Notes under the pieces: generated by a model
Databases searched by the model: none
Told to the model about the DNA's origin: nothing
The model's input: only the letters and a program-made list of their open reading frames with translations
Position numbers and translations under genes: made by a program
Assembly (NCBI GenBank): GCA_913009515.1
Contig: CAJVYO010000002.1
Location: 1 to 24,046 of the forward strand
Length of the DNA stretch: 24,046 nt
Direction of reading: 5' to 3'
Source of the DNA: an uncultured Methylococcaceae bacterium
Lineage (GTDB): Bacteria; Pseudomonadota; Gammaproteobacteria; Methylococcales; Methylomonadaceae
Shown here: in pieces, positions 13,707-22,637 of the stretch
Numbering within the stretch: the first letter of the stretch is position 1
Layout: the number at the start of each line of letters is the position of its first letter

Positions 13707-15134
13707 TTACTCAATCACTAATTCTTTAATTTTTCGGGTTAAGGTATTACGACCATAACCCAATAAATTTGCCGCTTCATGGCGGTGACCGTTAGTATGC
13801 TGCAACGCGGTACTAATTAATATCCGCTCAATATCTGCAATAATTATTTTAGCAATATCTTGTTGTTCACCCTGTTGTAGTCGTTGCAGCACATCTGTTT
13901 TTAATTGTTGCTCCCAATGAATAATAGCTTGTTCATGTGATGTTTTATGTTGCGTCGCATCAATTAACAATAATTCAGGCGGCAAATCATTTAAATGAAT
14001 ATCACGGCTCGATGCCATCACCGTCAACCAACGGCAGGTATTTTCAAGTTGGCGTACATTTCCAGGCCACGGCAACGTGCATAAATAATTTTCAGCTTCC
14101 GCGGTCACTACTTTAAGCTCAGTATCTAATTCAATCGCCGCTGATTTTAAGAAATGCCCCATTAATAATGGAATATCTTGTATTCTATCTTTTAGCGGTG
14201 GGATATGAATGCGTATCACATTCAAACGATGAAATAAATCTTCTCTAAAATCACCTTGCTCAACTAAAGTTTCCAAATTTTGATGGGTTGCCGCAATAAT
14301 ACGCACATCAACTTTAACCGGACTATGAGCCCCCACGGGATAAAACTCATTATCTGACAATACCCGTAATAATCGGGTTTGCAATTCTGAGGGCATATCG
14401 CCAATTTCATCTAAAAACAAAGTCCCGTTATGGGCTTGCTCAAAGCGACCTGCCCGACGTGTCGTCGCACCTGTAAACGCCCCTTTCTCATGACCAAATA
14501 ATTCCGATTCCATTAAATCTTTGGGAATCGCTGCCATATTCAGAGCAATAAAAGGCCTACTCGCACGGGGACTATGTCGGTGTAAAGCTTGAGCAACCAG
14601 TTCTTTACCTGTCCCTGACTGGCCGTTAATAAGCACGGTAATATGCGAACGAGCCAAGCGACCAATGGCTCTAAACACTTCCTGCATCGCAGGTGCTTCA
14701 CCAATAATATTAGTCGGAACCACCTCATCATTATCATGATATTTGGACTTTTTATTATTTTCACGACTATGTAAGCAGGCACGCTGCACCAGCAGCAACA
14801 TATCACCAATATCAAACGGTTTAGGTAGATATTCAAATGCCCCGCCATGAAAACTAGACACCGCACTTTCTAAATCTGAATGAGCGGTCATAATAATCAC
14901 CGGTAAATCAGGGTGCGAGGTTTGTAAACGACTTAATAATTCTAAGCCATCCATCCCAGGCATACGAATATCAGACACCAACACATCAGGGGTATCATCG
15001 ATTAAAGCCGCGAGTAAATCCTTAGCATTGGCAAAACTTTGGGTGGTGATATGATGTTTATGTAGTGTTTTTTCAATGACCCAACGAATTGATTTATCAT
15101 CATCGGTAATCCATACATGATAGTTATCTGGCAT
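13707..15134 (-). CDS. ntrC: Nitrogen regulation response regulator NtrC (GlnG)
   Basis: Sigma-54-dependent activator of nitrogen-limitation genes, 475 aa, normal length. The receiver domain (about 1-120) has acidic residues in ITDDDKS and phospho-acceptor Asp55 in VLVSDIRMPGMDG. The AAA+ domain (about 143-375) has Walker A GQSGTGKE (171-178), the sigma-54 contact loop GAFTGA (218-223) and Walker B GTLFLDEIGD (about 237-246). The C-terminal Fis-type helix-turn-helix is HRHEAANLLGYGRNTLTRKI. It starts 13 bases after ntrB, so the two form an operon. Its predicted target dyad is present before glnK (2124-2138). Phosphorylated NtrC probably also activates the nitrate assimilation operon, whose promoter lies outside the window. 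Confidence 0.96.
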   Translation of the reverse strand: MPDNYHVWITDDDKSIRWVIEKTLHKHHITTQSFANAKDLLAALIDDTPDVLVSDIRMPGMDGLELLSRLQTSHPDLPVIIMTAHSDLESAVSSFHGGAFEYLPKPFDIGDMLLLVQRACLHSRENNKKSKYHDNDEVVPTNIIGEAPAMQEVFRAIGRLARSHITVLINGQSGTGKELVAQALHRHSPRASRPFIALNMAAIPKDLMESELFGHEKGAFTGATTRRAGRFEQAHNGTLFLDEIGDMPSELQTRLLRVLSDNEFYPVGAHSPVKVDVRIIAATHQNLETLVEQGDFREDLFHRLNVIRIHIPPLKDRIQDIPLLMGHFLKSAAIELDTELKVVTAEAENYLCTLPWPGNVRQLENTCRWLTVMASSRDIHLNDLPPELLLIDATQHKTSHEQAIIHWEQQLKTDVLQRLQQGEQQDIAKIIIADIERILISTALQHTNGHRHEAANLLGYGRNTLTRKIKELVIE

Positions 15135-15147
15135 AAGTAACGTCTGC

Positions 15148-16188
15148 TTAATGGGTTATAGGTAAGAAAATCGAAAACGTGGTATTTTCACCGGTGCTGC
15201 TACATTCTATCAGTCCACCGTATTGATTAATGATAGATTGGGCAATCGTTAAACCTAAGCCCGTGCCTTCCTGTTTATAAGTAATCATAGGAAAAAATAT
15301 TCTATCAATTAATTCTTCTTTGATGCCAATACCATCATCAATAATATCAATACGTGCCGTTAACTTATAGGTATTATTGGCAATGGTCATATGACGTTCA
15401 ACACGGGTACGCAAAATAATGTTGCCTTGTGTAGCAATCGCCTGTGCGGCATTGCGGATAATATTTAAAAACACTTGAATTAGTTGATTTTTATCCGCCA
15501 GAATATCGGGAATACTCGGATCATAATCGCACATTATATCTATATGCTGACTAACTTCAGCATTCACTAATTGACGCACTCGCTCTAAGGGCTCGTGAAT
15601 ATTCAAGCTGACTTTATTAGGGACTTTATTCGGCCCTAACATTTTATCCATTAAAGATTTCATCCGATCCGCTTCTTCAATAATAATCTGGGTATATTCT
15701 TTTAATTCATCGGTGACTAATTCAAGTTCTAATAATTGTGCCGCCCCTCGTAATCCTCCCAGTGGATTTTTTATTTCATGTGCAAAGCTCCGCATTAATA
15801 CTTGTGAGGTGTTTTGCTGGGCTAATAATTGCTCTTCTTTTGAAATGCGTAAATGCCGATCCACTTCTTGTAACTCAATCAAAACATTAACCGCCTTATG
15901 TTGTTCATAGATAGGTGTTGCACTCAGATTTAAAGTAATATTTTTGTGCTGTAAATGCAACACCAAACCACGATTGACAAAACCTTCATTACGCATAATA
16001 AGTTGCTGTAAATCATGTTCTAAATCAGCGTGTTTAAATAAAGCCTGTGTCGATTTATTAAACAGATGTTTGGCACTATCACCTAATAAAATTTCACCTG
16101 CGGTATTGATATAATTAAGTTTTAATGTCTCATCAAACACTAAAATAGCGGTATTCAGGTTATCCAGTATTATATTTTGGGAAATCAT
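15148..16188 (-). CDS. ntrB: Nitrogen regulation sensor kinase NtrB (GlnL)
   Basis: Cytoplasmic PII-controlled histidine kinase/phosphatase that sets the phosphorylation of NtrC; 346 aa, normal length, without transmembrane helices. A PAS-like domain covers about 8-110. The dimerisation/phosphotransfer site is SFAHEIKNPLGGLRGAA with phospho-acceptor His137. The catalytic ATPase domain has an N box in IIRNAAQAI, a G1 box in DIIDDGIGI and a G2 box in GTGLGLTIAQ. It is transcribed with ntrC. No clear sigma-54 or NtrC site precedes it in the 68-base gap (16189-16256) after the chemoreceptor-like gene. GlnK from this window or a GlnB elsewhere would be its partner. Confidence 0.95.
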   Translation of the reverse strand: MISQNIILDNLNTAILVFDETLKLNYINTAGEILLGDSAKHLFNKSTQALFKHADLEHDLQQLIMRNEGFVNRGLVLHLQHKNITLNLSATPIYEQHKAVNVLIELQEVDRHLRISKEEQLLAQQNTSQVLMRSFAHEIKNPLGGLRGAAQLLELELVTDELKEYTQIIIEEADRMKSLMDKMLGPNKVPNKVSLNIHEPLERVRQLVNAEVSQHIDIMCDYDPSIPDILADKNQLIQVFLNIIRNAAQAIATQGNIILRTRVERHMTIANNTYKLTARIDIIDDGIGIKEELIDRIFFPMITYKQEGTGLGLTIAQSIINQYGGLIECSSTGENTTFSIFLPITH

Positions 16189-16256
16189 ATAGCTATTTTT
16201 AGTGATTATTCAGGATGCTTTTAAACGTGTGATATTGGGGTGTAGGCTTTAGCTTA

Positions 16257-17570
16257 CTATTTATCAAGTAATTTTGATGCAACCGTAGATGAAATTTCAG
16301 CAGCATCATTAACCTGTTCAATAATGGTTGTCACAATAGTAGATACTTTTTTTATTTGTTCTTGACCAATACTAGCGCTGTTATTAACAAGATTTACATT
16401 GTCAATCAACTCCTGCATTAAATTATTATTGCTTTTAACAACAGCTTCTATTTCTGCCGTTGATGTTGTAGTTCTTCCTGCTAATTGCCGAACCTCATCA
16501 GCAACAACTGCAAAACCTCTTCCATGTTGTCCGGCTCTCGCGGCTTCAATAGCGGCATTTAAAGCAAGTAAATTAGTTTGGTCAGCAATGGATTTAATCG
16601 TATCTACAATATCTACAATATTTTGAGATTCAACATGTAATTGATTCATTAAGGTAGTGGCATCCTCTACCTGAATGGCAATATTATCTGAGGCTAAAGA
16701 GGCTTCATTAAGTGCTTTACTGCCTAAATGTGCTATTTTTGTAGTTTCTTTTGATATATTATGAGAGGATTTCGACGCGTCTTTAATAGCTAAATTTATA
16801 TTAACTTTTTCAGTTATATCAGAAGCAAATTTTATGACCCGAATGACTTTTCCATGACTATCCATAATGGGGTTATAAGTTGCTTCAAGCCAAATGATTG
16901 AGTTATTAGCTGTTTTTCGTTGAAATTGTCCCGATTTAAATTCCCCAGAACCGAGTTCTTTCCAAAAATTAGGGTTTTCTTGATAAAAATTGTCAAAACA
17001 AAATATTTTATGATGTTTATTTATAATATTACTTTCTGAATAACCAACCGCACTAAGAAAGTTTTTATTCGCTTTAATTATATTTCCTTCTGGCGTGAAT
17101 TCAATGATTGCCATAGATCTATCTAGTGCTGAATAGACAGAGCGTATAGATATAAGTTCATTATGTTTTTCAGTAACATTAGAGGCTATTTTCATCACTT
17201 TATAAACCTTTCCTTGAGCATTAAGGACAGGAAAATAAGTCGCTTCTAACCAGCATATTTCGCCTTTAGAATTAACACGTTCAAATGTACCTGAAACCGC
17301 CTTTCCAGAGTTTAAAGTAGCCCAAAAACTATTATATTCAGGAGATTTTGAAACTTCAGGAGTACAAAACATACGATGATGCTCTCCTATAACTTCATTT
17401 TCTGAATAGCCAACAACACTTAAAAAAATAGCATTTACTTTTGTTATAATCCCTTCTGTGTCAAATTCAATATAAGCAATATTATTATTAATTGATTCAA
17501 TTAATAACTCAAATTCTTTGGAATTATTTTTAATATCTTCTAATTCTTTTTTTAGGGCTTTATTAAACAT
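16257..17570 (-). CDS. Soluble PAS-PAS-MCP protein of the BdlA type
   Basis: Cytoplasmic methyl-accepting-type signal protein of 437 aa, with no transmembrane helix and no HAMP domain. Two tandem PAS domains resemble each other: about 20-135 (VVGYSENEVIGEHHRMFC, ICWLEATYFPVLN) and about 142-256 (AVGYSESNIINKHHKIFC, IIWLEATYNPIMD). Each has a conserved HH-x2-FC block (Cys69 and Cys191). The signalling domain (about 265-437) contains the highly conserved hairpin tip DQTNLLALNAAIEAARAGQ and GRGFAVVADEVRQLA. Length and layout match Pseudomonas BdlA, a biofilm-dispersion regulator, and related redox or energy-sensing receptors. The cofactor is not decided by sequence. It lies between nasA and ntrB on the same strand, with a 217-base gap upstream that probably holds its own promoter. 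No clear ribosome binding site. Confidence 0.9.
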   Translation of the reverse strand: MFNKALKKELEDIKNNSKEFELLIESINNNIAYIEFDTEGIITKVNAIFLSVVGYSENEVIGEHHRMFCTPEVSKSPEYNSFWATLNSGKAVSGTFERVNSKGEICWLEATYFPVLNAQGKVYKVMKIASNVTEKHNELISIRSVYSALDRSMAIIEFTPEGNIIKANKNFLSAVGYSESNIINKHHKIFCFDNFYQENPNFWKELGSGEFKSGQFQRKTANNSIIWLEATYNPIMDSHGKVIRVIKFASDITEKVNINLAIKDASKSSHNISKETTKIAHLGSKALNEASLASDNIAIQVEDATTLMNQLHVESQNIVDIVDTIKSIADQTNLLALNAAIEAARAGQHGRGFAVVADEVRQLAGRTTTSTAEIEAVVKSNNNLMQELIDNVNLVNNSASIGQEQIKKVSTIVTTIIEQVNDAAEISSTVASKLLDK

Positions 17571-17639
17571 ATATTTAAAAATTTTTTAATTATTGGCAGC
17601 GATTTTTTTAAAAGAGCTAGTCTATCAACTATGAAACTA

Positions 17640-17669
17640 ATTATCAAAAATTAAAACTCTATCTTTCAA
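17640..17669 (-). promoter_or_regulatory. Possible sigma-70 promoter for the PAS-PAS-MCP gene
   Basis: On the minus strand, TTGAAA (17669-17664) and GATAAT (17645-17640) are separated by 18 bases. This lies about 70 bases before the ATG at 17570. The region is A+T-rich, so a chance match is quite possible. I see nothing else firm in the 17571-17787 gap. Confidence 0.3.
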
Positions 17670-17787
17670 AGTATAAACTAAATATGAGAGTGTGTTAAAT
17701 CATATAGTTTTTGAGGTTAATCAAGTGTGAGATGCTGCCAACTCAAACTGTGCTTAATTGGCGTGAGTAGTTGTTCACACAATGCGG

Positions 17788-20460
17788 TTATGTTGATTGA
17801 TTCAATTCCAATAAGGCTTTTATCTCAGGTACACAACTGCCACAATTAGTACCCGCTTTTAAACAATTCCCTACCGCTTGATGTGTGGTTAAACCATGAG
17901 TTTTAATTGCGTTTAAAATAGTTTTTTCACCCACATTAAAACAAGAACACACAATTTGACCGACATCTTCAACGCCTAAAGGAGCTTCTCCGGTTAATAA
18001 TGCTAAACGTTCTGATTTATCAAGCTGGGATTTAATAAACAGACTTGTGAGCCAATGACGTTCAGGTAATGATTGCTTTGGAGAAATAAACACCACCGCA
18101 TCTAAACGATTATCGGTAATATGAGCCGCACGATATAATTCTTGGCTAAAATCATTATATTCCTGCCATTCACTCGCGGCTGTTTTATGACTTAATAAGC
18201 TATTTTTTATCCACTCGCTGATATTATCAGGCAAGCTATTACCCGCTAATTCATAACGATAAAATTGTTCACCTTTTATTTTGACTAAATAATCAGGATA
18301 CTGAAATTTTAATTCACGAGCTGACAGCACAAAGCCATACCATTTAGCTTCATAGGCAATAATTTTAACCGGTGTATGCTTGCTTTCAGGCTGCATAGAA
18401 ATGGGGTCAACCGCAGGATTAACTAATGCTCCCACTCGCCCACGACTCGCATATTGCTCTGTCCAATGCATCGGAATAAAAATATTACCTGCTTGTATAG
18501 CATCAGTAATCACTACCCGTGCCACCATTGAACCCCATGCACTGCTTATTTGTGCAAGCTGTTTATCTTTTAACTGATAACGCTGTGCATCTGCTACTGA
18601 TATTTCAACAAATGGCTCTGACTTATGTTGATTCAATTTCACCGCCAACGCCGTACGCGTCATGGTATGCCATTGGTCGCGAATACGCCCGGTATTCAAC
18701 ACTAAAGGGTACTCATCATTCGGTAAATTAGCAGGTAAACGCGGATTAATCGCAATAAACTGGGCTTTCCCTGATGCTGTAAAAAACTGATTATCCGTTA
18801 ACAAGCGTTGTGTGCCATTGGGGTTAGCTTTATTTACCGGCCATTGCGTTGGCAATAACGCCTCATAATCTGCATCACTGATATTTGCGTAGGCTGAAAT
18901 ATCAAAGGCACGTAAACCATATTGCTGATTATTTTCAAATCCTGACAGTGCCGCGTGTTCACGAAAAATTTCCGCACTACTATGATAATGAAAGGCCTCT
19001 TCATAACCCATGCGTCGTGCCACTTGGGTAATAATCCACCAATCCGCTTTTGCATCACCGGCTGGCTTAAAAATAGCCCGTTGCCGTGAAATGCGACGTT
19101 CTGAATTAGTCACCGTGCCGTCTTTTTCACTCCAACCCAGTGCGGGTAATTTAACATGTGCTAAAGCCAGCGTATCGGTTTGAGCCACACAATCAGACAC
19201 CACCACAAATTCACATTTTTTTAATGCTCGTTTTACTTTATCCGCATCCGGCATACTCACCACAGGGTTAGTCGCCATAATCCACACCGCTTTAATCTTA
19301 CCTTCATCGATGGCATTAAATAAATCTACCGCTGAATAACCGGTTTCTGTGGCAATATTATCACTGCCCCAAAAACGAGCCACCCGCTCTATTGATTCAG
19401 GTTGACTATAATCCATGTGAGCCGCGAGTTGTGTTGCTAATCCACCCACTTCACGTCCGCCCATCGCATTCGGCTGTCCGGTTAAAGAAAATGCCCCTGC
19501 ACCTACTTTGCCTATTCGTCCTGTCGCTAAATGGCAATTAATAATACTATTAACCTTATCTGTGCCTGAACTCGATTGATTAACGCCTTGAGAAAATAAA
19601 CTCAGCGTTTTGTCTGTCTCAGTAAACCATTGGTAAAACTGTTCAATATCTGTGGTGTCTAGTTCACAAGCCGCTGCAACCGTATTAATATCCGTTGATG
19701 CTACCGCTTGTAATGCCTCATCAAAGCCTTCGGTATAGTGATTGATATAATCATTATCAAGTCCTTGATGCTGCTTTAAATACTGTAATAAACCATTAAA
19801 TAAATGCGTATCACTACCCAATTTTATCGGTAAATGTAAGTCTGCAATATCACAACTCGCCGTTTTACGCGGATCAATCACCACGATTTTTAAATCTGGG
19901 TTAGCTTCTTTTGCGGCACGAATACGCTGATAACTAATCGGATGACACCACGCGGTATTCGAGCCGATAAGCAGAATTAAATTCGCCTGCTCATAATCTT
20001 CATAACAATTAGGCACAATATCCGCGCCAAACGCACGCTTATAACCTGCTACCGCAGAAGACATACATAAACGGCTATTGGTATCGATATTGCTACTGCC
20101 CATAAAGCCTTTCATTAGCTTATTGGCAACATAATAATCTTCCGTCAATAATTGCCCTGACACATAAAAGGCCACCGCATCCGCACCATGCTCTTTAATG
20201 GTGCGAGCAAAGGTATCCGCAACTAGACCAAGAGCTTCTGACCAATTTGCAGGTTGATTATAAATTTCAGGCTGTAATAATCGACTCTTTAAATCTACGG
20301 TTTCAGCGAGTGCTGAGCCTTTAGAACAAAGTTTACCAAAATTAGACGGATGCTGAGTATCACCACTCACAGTAAAACACTCATTATCGATAACCGCAGT
20401 CACCCCACAACCCACCCCACAATAAGGGCAAGTGGTTTGAATCGTTGCATTACTCATCAT
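17788..20460 (-). CDS. nasA: Assimilatory nitrate reductase catalytic subunit, with C-terminal BFD-like [2Fe-2S] domain
   Basis: Cytoplasmic molybdenum (bis-MGD) enzyme reducing nitrate to nitrite; 890 aa. The N-terminal [4Fe-4S] motif is TTCPYCGVGCGVT with Cys11, Cys14 and Cys18, plus Cys45 in GKLCSKGSA. The likely Mo ligand is Cys132 in TNSRLCMSSAVAGYK. The molybdopterin oxidoreductase core is followed by the dinucleotide-binding domain (NTGRIRDQWHTMTRT). The last ~55 residues form a BFD-like [2Fe-2S] domain: CSCFNVGEKTILNAIKTHGL, then NCLKAGTNCGSCVPEIKAL. This fused domain is the Klebsiella-type NasA arrangement and probably receives electrons from the upstream FAD protein. The start ATG overlaps that gene's stop (ATGA). 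It is the last gene of the operon; I see no convincing terminator downstream. Confidence 0.95.
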   Translation of the reverse strand: MMSNATIQTTCPYCGVGCGVTAVIDNECFTVSGDTQHPSNFGKLCSKGSALAETVDLKSRLLQPEIYNQPANWSEALGLVADTFARTIKEHGADAVAFYVSGQLLTEDYYVANKLMKGFMGSSNIDTNSRLCMSSAVAGYKRAFGADIVPNCYEDYEQANLILLIGSNTAWCHPISYQRIRAAKEANPDLKIVVIDPRKTASCDIADLHLPIKLGSDTHLFNGLLQYLKQHQGLDNDYINHYTEGFDEALQAVASTDINTVAAACELDTTDIEQFYQWFTETDKTLSLFSQGVNQSSSGTDKVNSIINCHLATGRIGKVGAGAFSLTGQPNAMGGREVGGLATQLAAHMDYSQPESIERVARFWGSDNIATETGYSAVDLFNAIDEGKIKAVWIMATNPVVSMPDADKVKRALKKCEFVVVSDCVAQTDTLALAHVKLPALGWSEKDGTVTNSERRISRQRAIFKPAGDAKADWWIITQVARRMGYEEAFHYHSSAEIFREHAALSGFENNQQYGLRAFDISAYANISDADYEALLPTQWPVNKANPNGTQRLLTDNQFFTASGKAQFIAINPRLPANLPNDEYPLVLNTGRIRDQWHTMTRTALAVKLNQHKSEPFVEISVADAQRYQLKDKQLAQISSAWGSMVARVVITDAIQAGNIFIPMHWTEQYASRGRVGALVNPAVDPISMQPESKHTPVKIIAYEAKWYGFVLSARELKFQYPDYLVKIKGEQFYRYELAGNSLPDNISEWIKNSLLSHKTAASEWQEYNDFSQELYRAAHITDNRLDAVVFISPKQSLPERHWLTSLFIKSQLDKSERLALLTGEAPLGVEDVGQIVCSCFNVGEKTILNAIKTHGLTTHQAVGNCLKAGTNCGSCVPEIKALLELNQST

Positions 20461-21689
20461 GCTGTTATGTCCTGTGTGGCATAGGCTTCGCCAAAAATAA
20501 GTTTATCGCGTCTAGCACTAATATCTTGTTTGCTATCGAGTAATTGCTGATACCAACCCCCTTCTGTGGTTTCGCCATATAAAACCGCTCCCACAATACA
20601 ATTATCTTTAATCACTAATTTTTTATAAATACCTAAAGACAAATCACTAAATTGAATAAATTCACACTCATCATCACCTAAATAATGACCCACTGAAAAT
20701 AAATTAATCCCTGTGACTTTTAACTTAGTCGCAGTCGGCAAGGTGATATATTCTGCAACGCCATGCCCCGTTAAATGATTGGCACACACTTTGGCTTGTT
20801 CAAACAACGGTGCTACTAAACCAAAGGTATCGCCTCGATGTTGTATACATTCGCCTACCGCATACACACTCGGGTCATAACTTTGTAAGGTATCATTAAC
20901 AATAATGCCTCGCTCACAATATAATCCCGCTTGTTGGGCTAGTTTCATATTAGGACGCACACCAATCGCGAGAATAAATAAATCACACTCTAAAATAGAA
21001 CCATCTTCAAATTCCACGCCTTTAACATGCTTATCTTCATTAGCTAACAAGGCTTTAGTTCGTGCAGGCATTTTAAATTTAATACCGCGTTGTTCTAATT
21101 CATTGCGTAATAATGTTGCCGCTTGGCGATCCATTTGGCGATTTAATAAAATTTCGTTGCTATGTACCACGGTCACATCCATGCCCCGTACCGCCAAACC
21201 ATTAGCCGCTTCAAGTCCTAACAATCCCCCACCGAGTACCACTGCTTTGCGATGACTACGACTTAATTCCAACATTTTATTCACATCAATAATTTGTCGA
21301 AAACTAATCACCCCTGCTAAATCATTACCGGCAATATCAGGAACAACAGGATTAGAACCCGTTGCAATTAATAAGCGATCATATTTTGCTTCGGTGCCAT
21401 CCTTGGCATAAACAATATTTTTCCCCCGATCAATATTAACAACTGCCTTATCCTCGCCTGCATATAAAGTAATATTATTATCGAGATACCATTGCCTATT
21501 ATTGATAATAATATCTTCTATATTTTTTTCACCACATAAGACTGAAGACAACATAATACGATTGTAATTACCATAAGGCTCCGCGCCAAACACAGTAATA
21601 TCATATTTATCAGGCGCGGCAGATAAAAGTTCCTCAATGGTTCTCATACCTGCCATGCCATTACCGATAACAACTAAACGTGGTTTCAT
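20457..21689 (-). CDS. FAD/NAD(P)H-dependent reductase, NirB N-terminal-like, probable electron donor to NasA
   Basis: A 410-aa flavoprotein of the pyridine nucleotide-disulphide oxidoreductase fold, closest in appearance to the N-terminal module of NirB and to NasC/NasB-type nitrate reductase reductases. The FAD-binding site is VVIGNGMAGMRTIEELL (about 5-21), with GAEPYGNYNRIMLSSVL. An NAD(P)-binding glycine motif, AVVLGGGLLGLEAANGLAVR, lies near 149-168. The second FAD contact is SVYAVGECIQHRGDTFGLVA. The protein stops before where NirB has its [2Fe-2S] domain; NasA supplies such a domain instead. It overlaps nasA by four bases (ATGA), so the two are translationally coupled. Predicted role: passing electrons from NAD(P)H to NasA. 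It is not a fragment of a broken nirB, since nirB is separately present upstream. Confidence 0.9.
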   Translation of the reverse strand: MKPRLVVIGNGMAGMRTIEELLSAAPDKYDITVFGAEPYGNYNRIMLSSVLCGEKNIEDIIINNRQWYLDNNITLYAGEDKAVVNIDRGKNIVYAKDGTEAKYDRLLIATGSNPVVPDIAGNDLAGVISFRQIIDVNKMLELSRSHRKAVVLGGGLLGLEAANGLAVRGMDVTVVHSNEILLNRQMDRQAATLLRNELEQRGIKFKMPARTKALLANEDKHVKGVEFEDGSILECDLFILAIGVRPNMKLAQQAGLYCERGIIVNDTLQSYDPSVYAVGECIQHRGDTFGLVAPLFEQAKVCANHLTGHGVAEYITLPTATKLKVTGINLFSVGHYLGDDECEFIQFSDLSLGIYKKLVIKDNCIVGAVLYGETTEGGWYQQLLDSKQDISARRDKLIFGEAYATQDITA

Positions 21690-21709
21690 AGATTAATAGC
21701 CCAAACAGA

Positions 21710-22633
21710 TTAAGTTAAATCAGGAATATGTAACACCCCTTCTGCAACCATAACAGCCTCACCACCTACTCTAAGTGTTAGTGTATCTTCGCCTTTATGA
21801 TCCATTTCTAAATTTAATACGCTGCGACGCACATTTTCGTCGCCCCGCTCTACCGCAAAGGTATAGGTTCCGGTTTGCATATGCGAAAACGAACATAAAT
21901 AGGCTGCCAGTGCAGGCATTGCTGAACCAATCGGCGGATCTTCATGCAAGCCAATATTAGGCCCCACTAAACGCACCGCAAAATCTGATTCTTGACTCGG
22001 TGTTTTGCGTGAGACTAATAAAAATTCTTGAGCAGCCGTTTGAGGAGCAATAGATTGACTCCATACCGCAGGATTAAATTTTACTTCACGCAAGGTATCA
22101 TAATAATACATCGGTACCACTAAATAAGGCACCCCACAGGAAACTAAACGTGTGGTATATTTTTTAGTATCAATATACGCCGCATCAATGCCTAAAAAGC
22201 TGGCTAATTCTGCTTCTGTAGGGGCAAAATAATCAACCGTGGGCGAGACAGAACGTGTAAATTGTACAAAATGCGGCTTGCCATTTTCAGTGCTAACACT
22301 GGCTTGAATCTCGCCGGTATTTTGCTCAAACACCACGGTAGTATGTTCATCCTCTAATGTTAATTTATCACACGATGCCAATACATAAGCCGCAGCAACA
22401 ATGGGATGACCCGCAAAATCAATTTCCGCTAACGGTGAAAAAATACGCATACGAAAGTGATTTGTTTTATCCGCTGTTTTAGATAAAAACACGGTTTCGG
22501 ATAAATTTAACTCACGGGCAATCAGTTGCATTTGTTGCTGAGTTAATGTTTCGGAATCAGGTAGTACAGCAACTTGAGCACCGCCAAACGCCTGTTTAGT
22601 GAAAACGTCAGCGATATAATAATTATAGTTCAT
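21710..22633 (-). CDS. PhzF-family isomerase/epimerase-like protein
   Basis: Cytoplasmic protein of the PhzF superfamily (diaminopimelate epimerase fold), 307 aa, normal length. The N-terminus YIADVFTKQAFGGAQVAVL matches the family DVF-FxGNPxAV block. The catalytic-type Glu46 lies in ARELNLSETVFL. EIDFAGHP (about 70-77) carries the conserved Asp-x3-His, and the C-terminal half has GLHEDPPIGSAMPALAAYLC, equal to the family EDPxTGSA motif. The end motif, usually QG-x2-GR-PS, is changed to ERGDENVRRS. Reactions differ widely in this superfamily, so substrate and product cannot be named. It starts four bases after nirD (AGGAG at 22643-22647 lies within the nirD end) and ends 20 bases before the reductase gene, so it is a true member of the nitrate operon. 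No phenazine genes are near. Confidence 0.88.
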   Translation of the reverse strand: MNYNYYIADVFTKQAFGGAQVAVLPDSETLTQQQMQLIARELNLSETVFLSKTADKTNHFRMRIFSPLAEIDFAGHPIVAAAYVLASCDKLTLEDEHTTVVFEQNTGEIQASVSTENGKPHFVQFTRSVSPTVDYFAPTEAELASFLGIDAAYIDTKKYTTRLVSCGVPYLVVPMYYYDTLREVKFNPAVWSQSIAPQTAAQEFLLVSRKTPSQESDFAVRLVGPNIGLHEDPPIGSAMPALAAYLCSFSHMQTGTYTFAVERGDENVRRSVLNLEMDHKGEDTLTLRVGGEAVMVAEGVLHIPDLT

Positions 22634-22637
22634 TTTG

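Noticed and set aside
16242..16257. Short hairpin GTAGGC-TTTA-GCTTAC as terminator of the PAS-PAS-MCP gene
   Set aside because: The stem is only six pairs including one G-T pair, and no T-run follows on the minus strand. Too weak to call.
17737..17762. GCCAA/TTGGC inverted repeat downstream of nasA as operon terminator
   Set aside because: Five-pair stem, 16-base loop and no T-run on the minus strand.
20457..21689. The FAD protein as the detached N-terminal half of a broken nirB
   Set aside because: It lies downstream of nirD, has its own start overlap with nasA, and the nirB frame is open beyond the window. A dedicated reductase for NasA explains it better.
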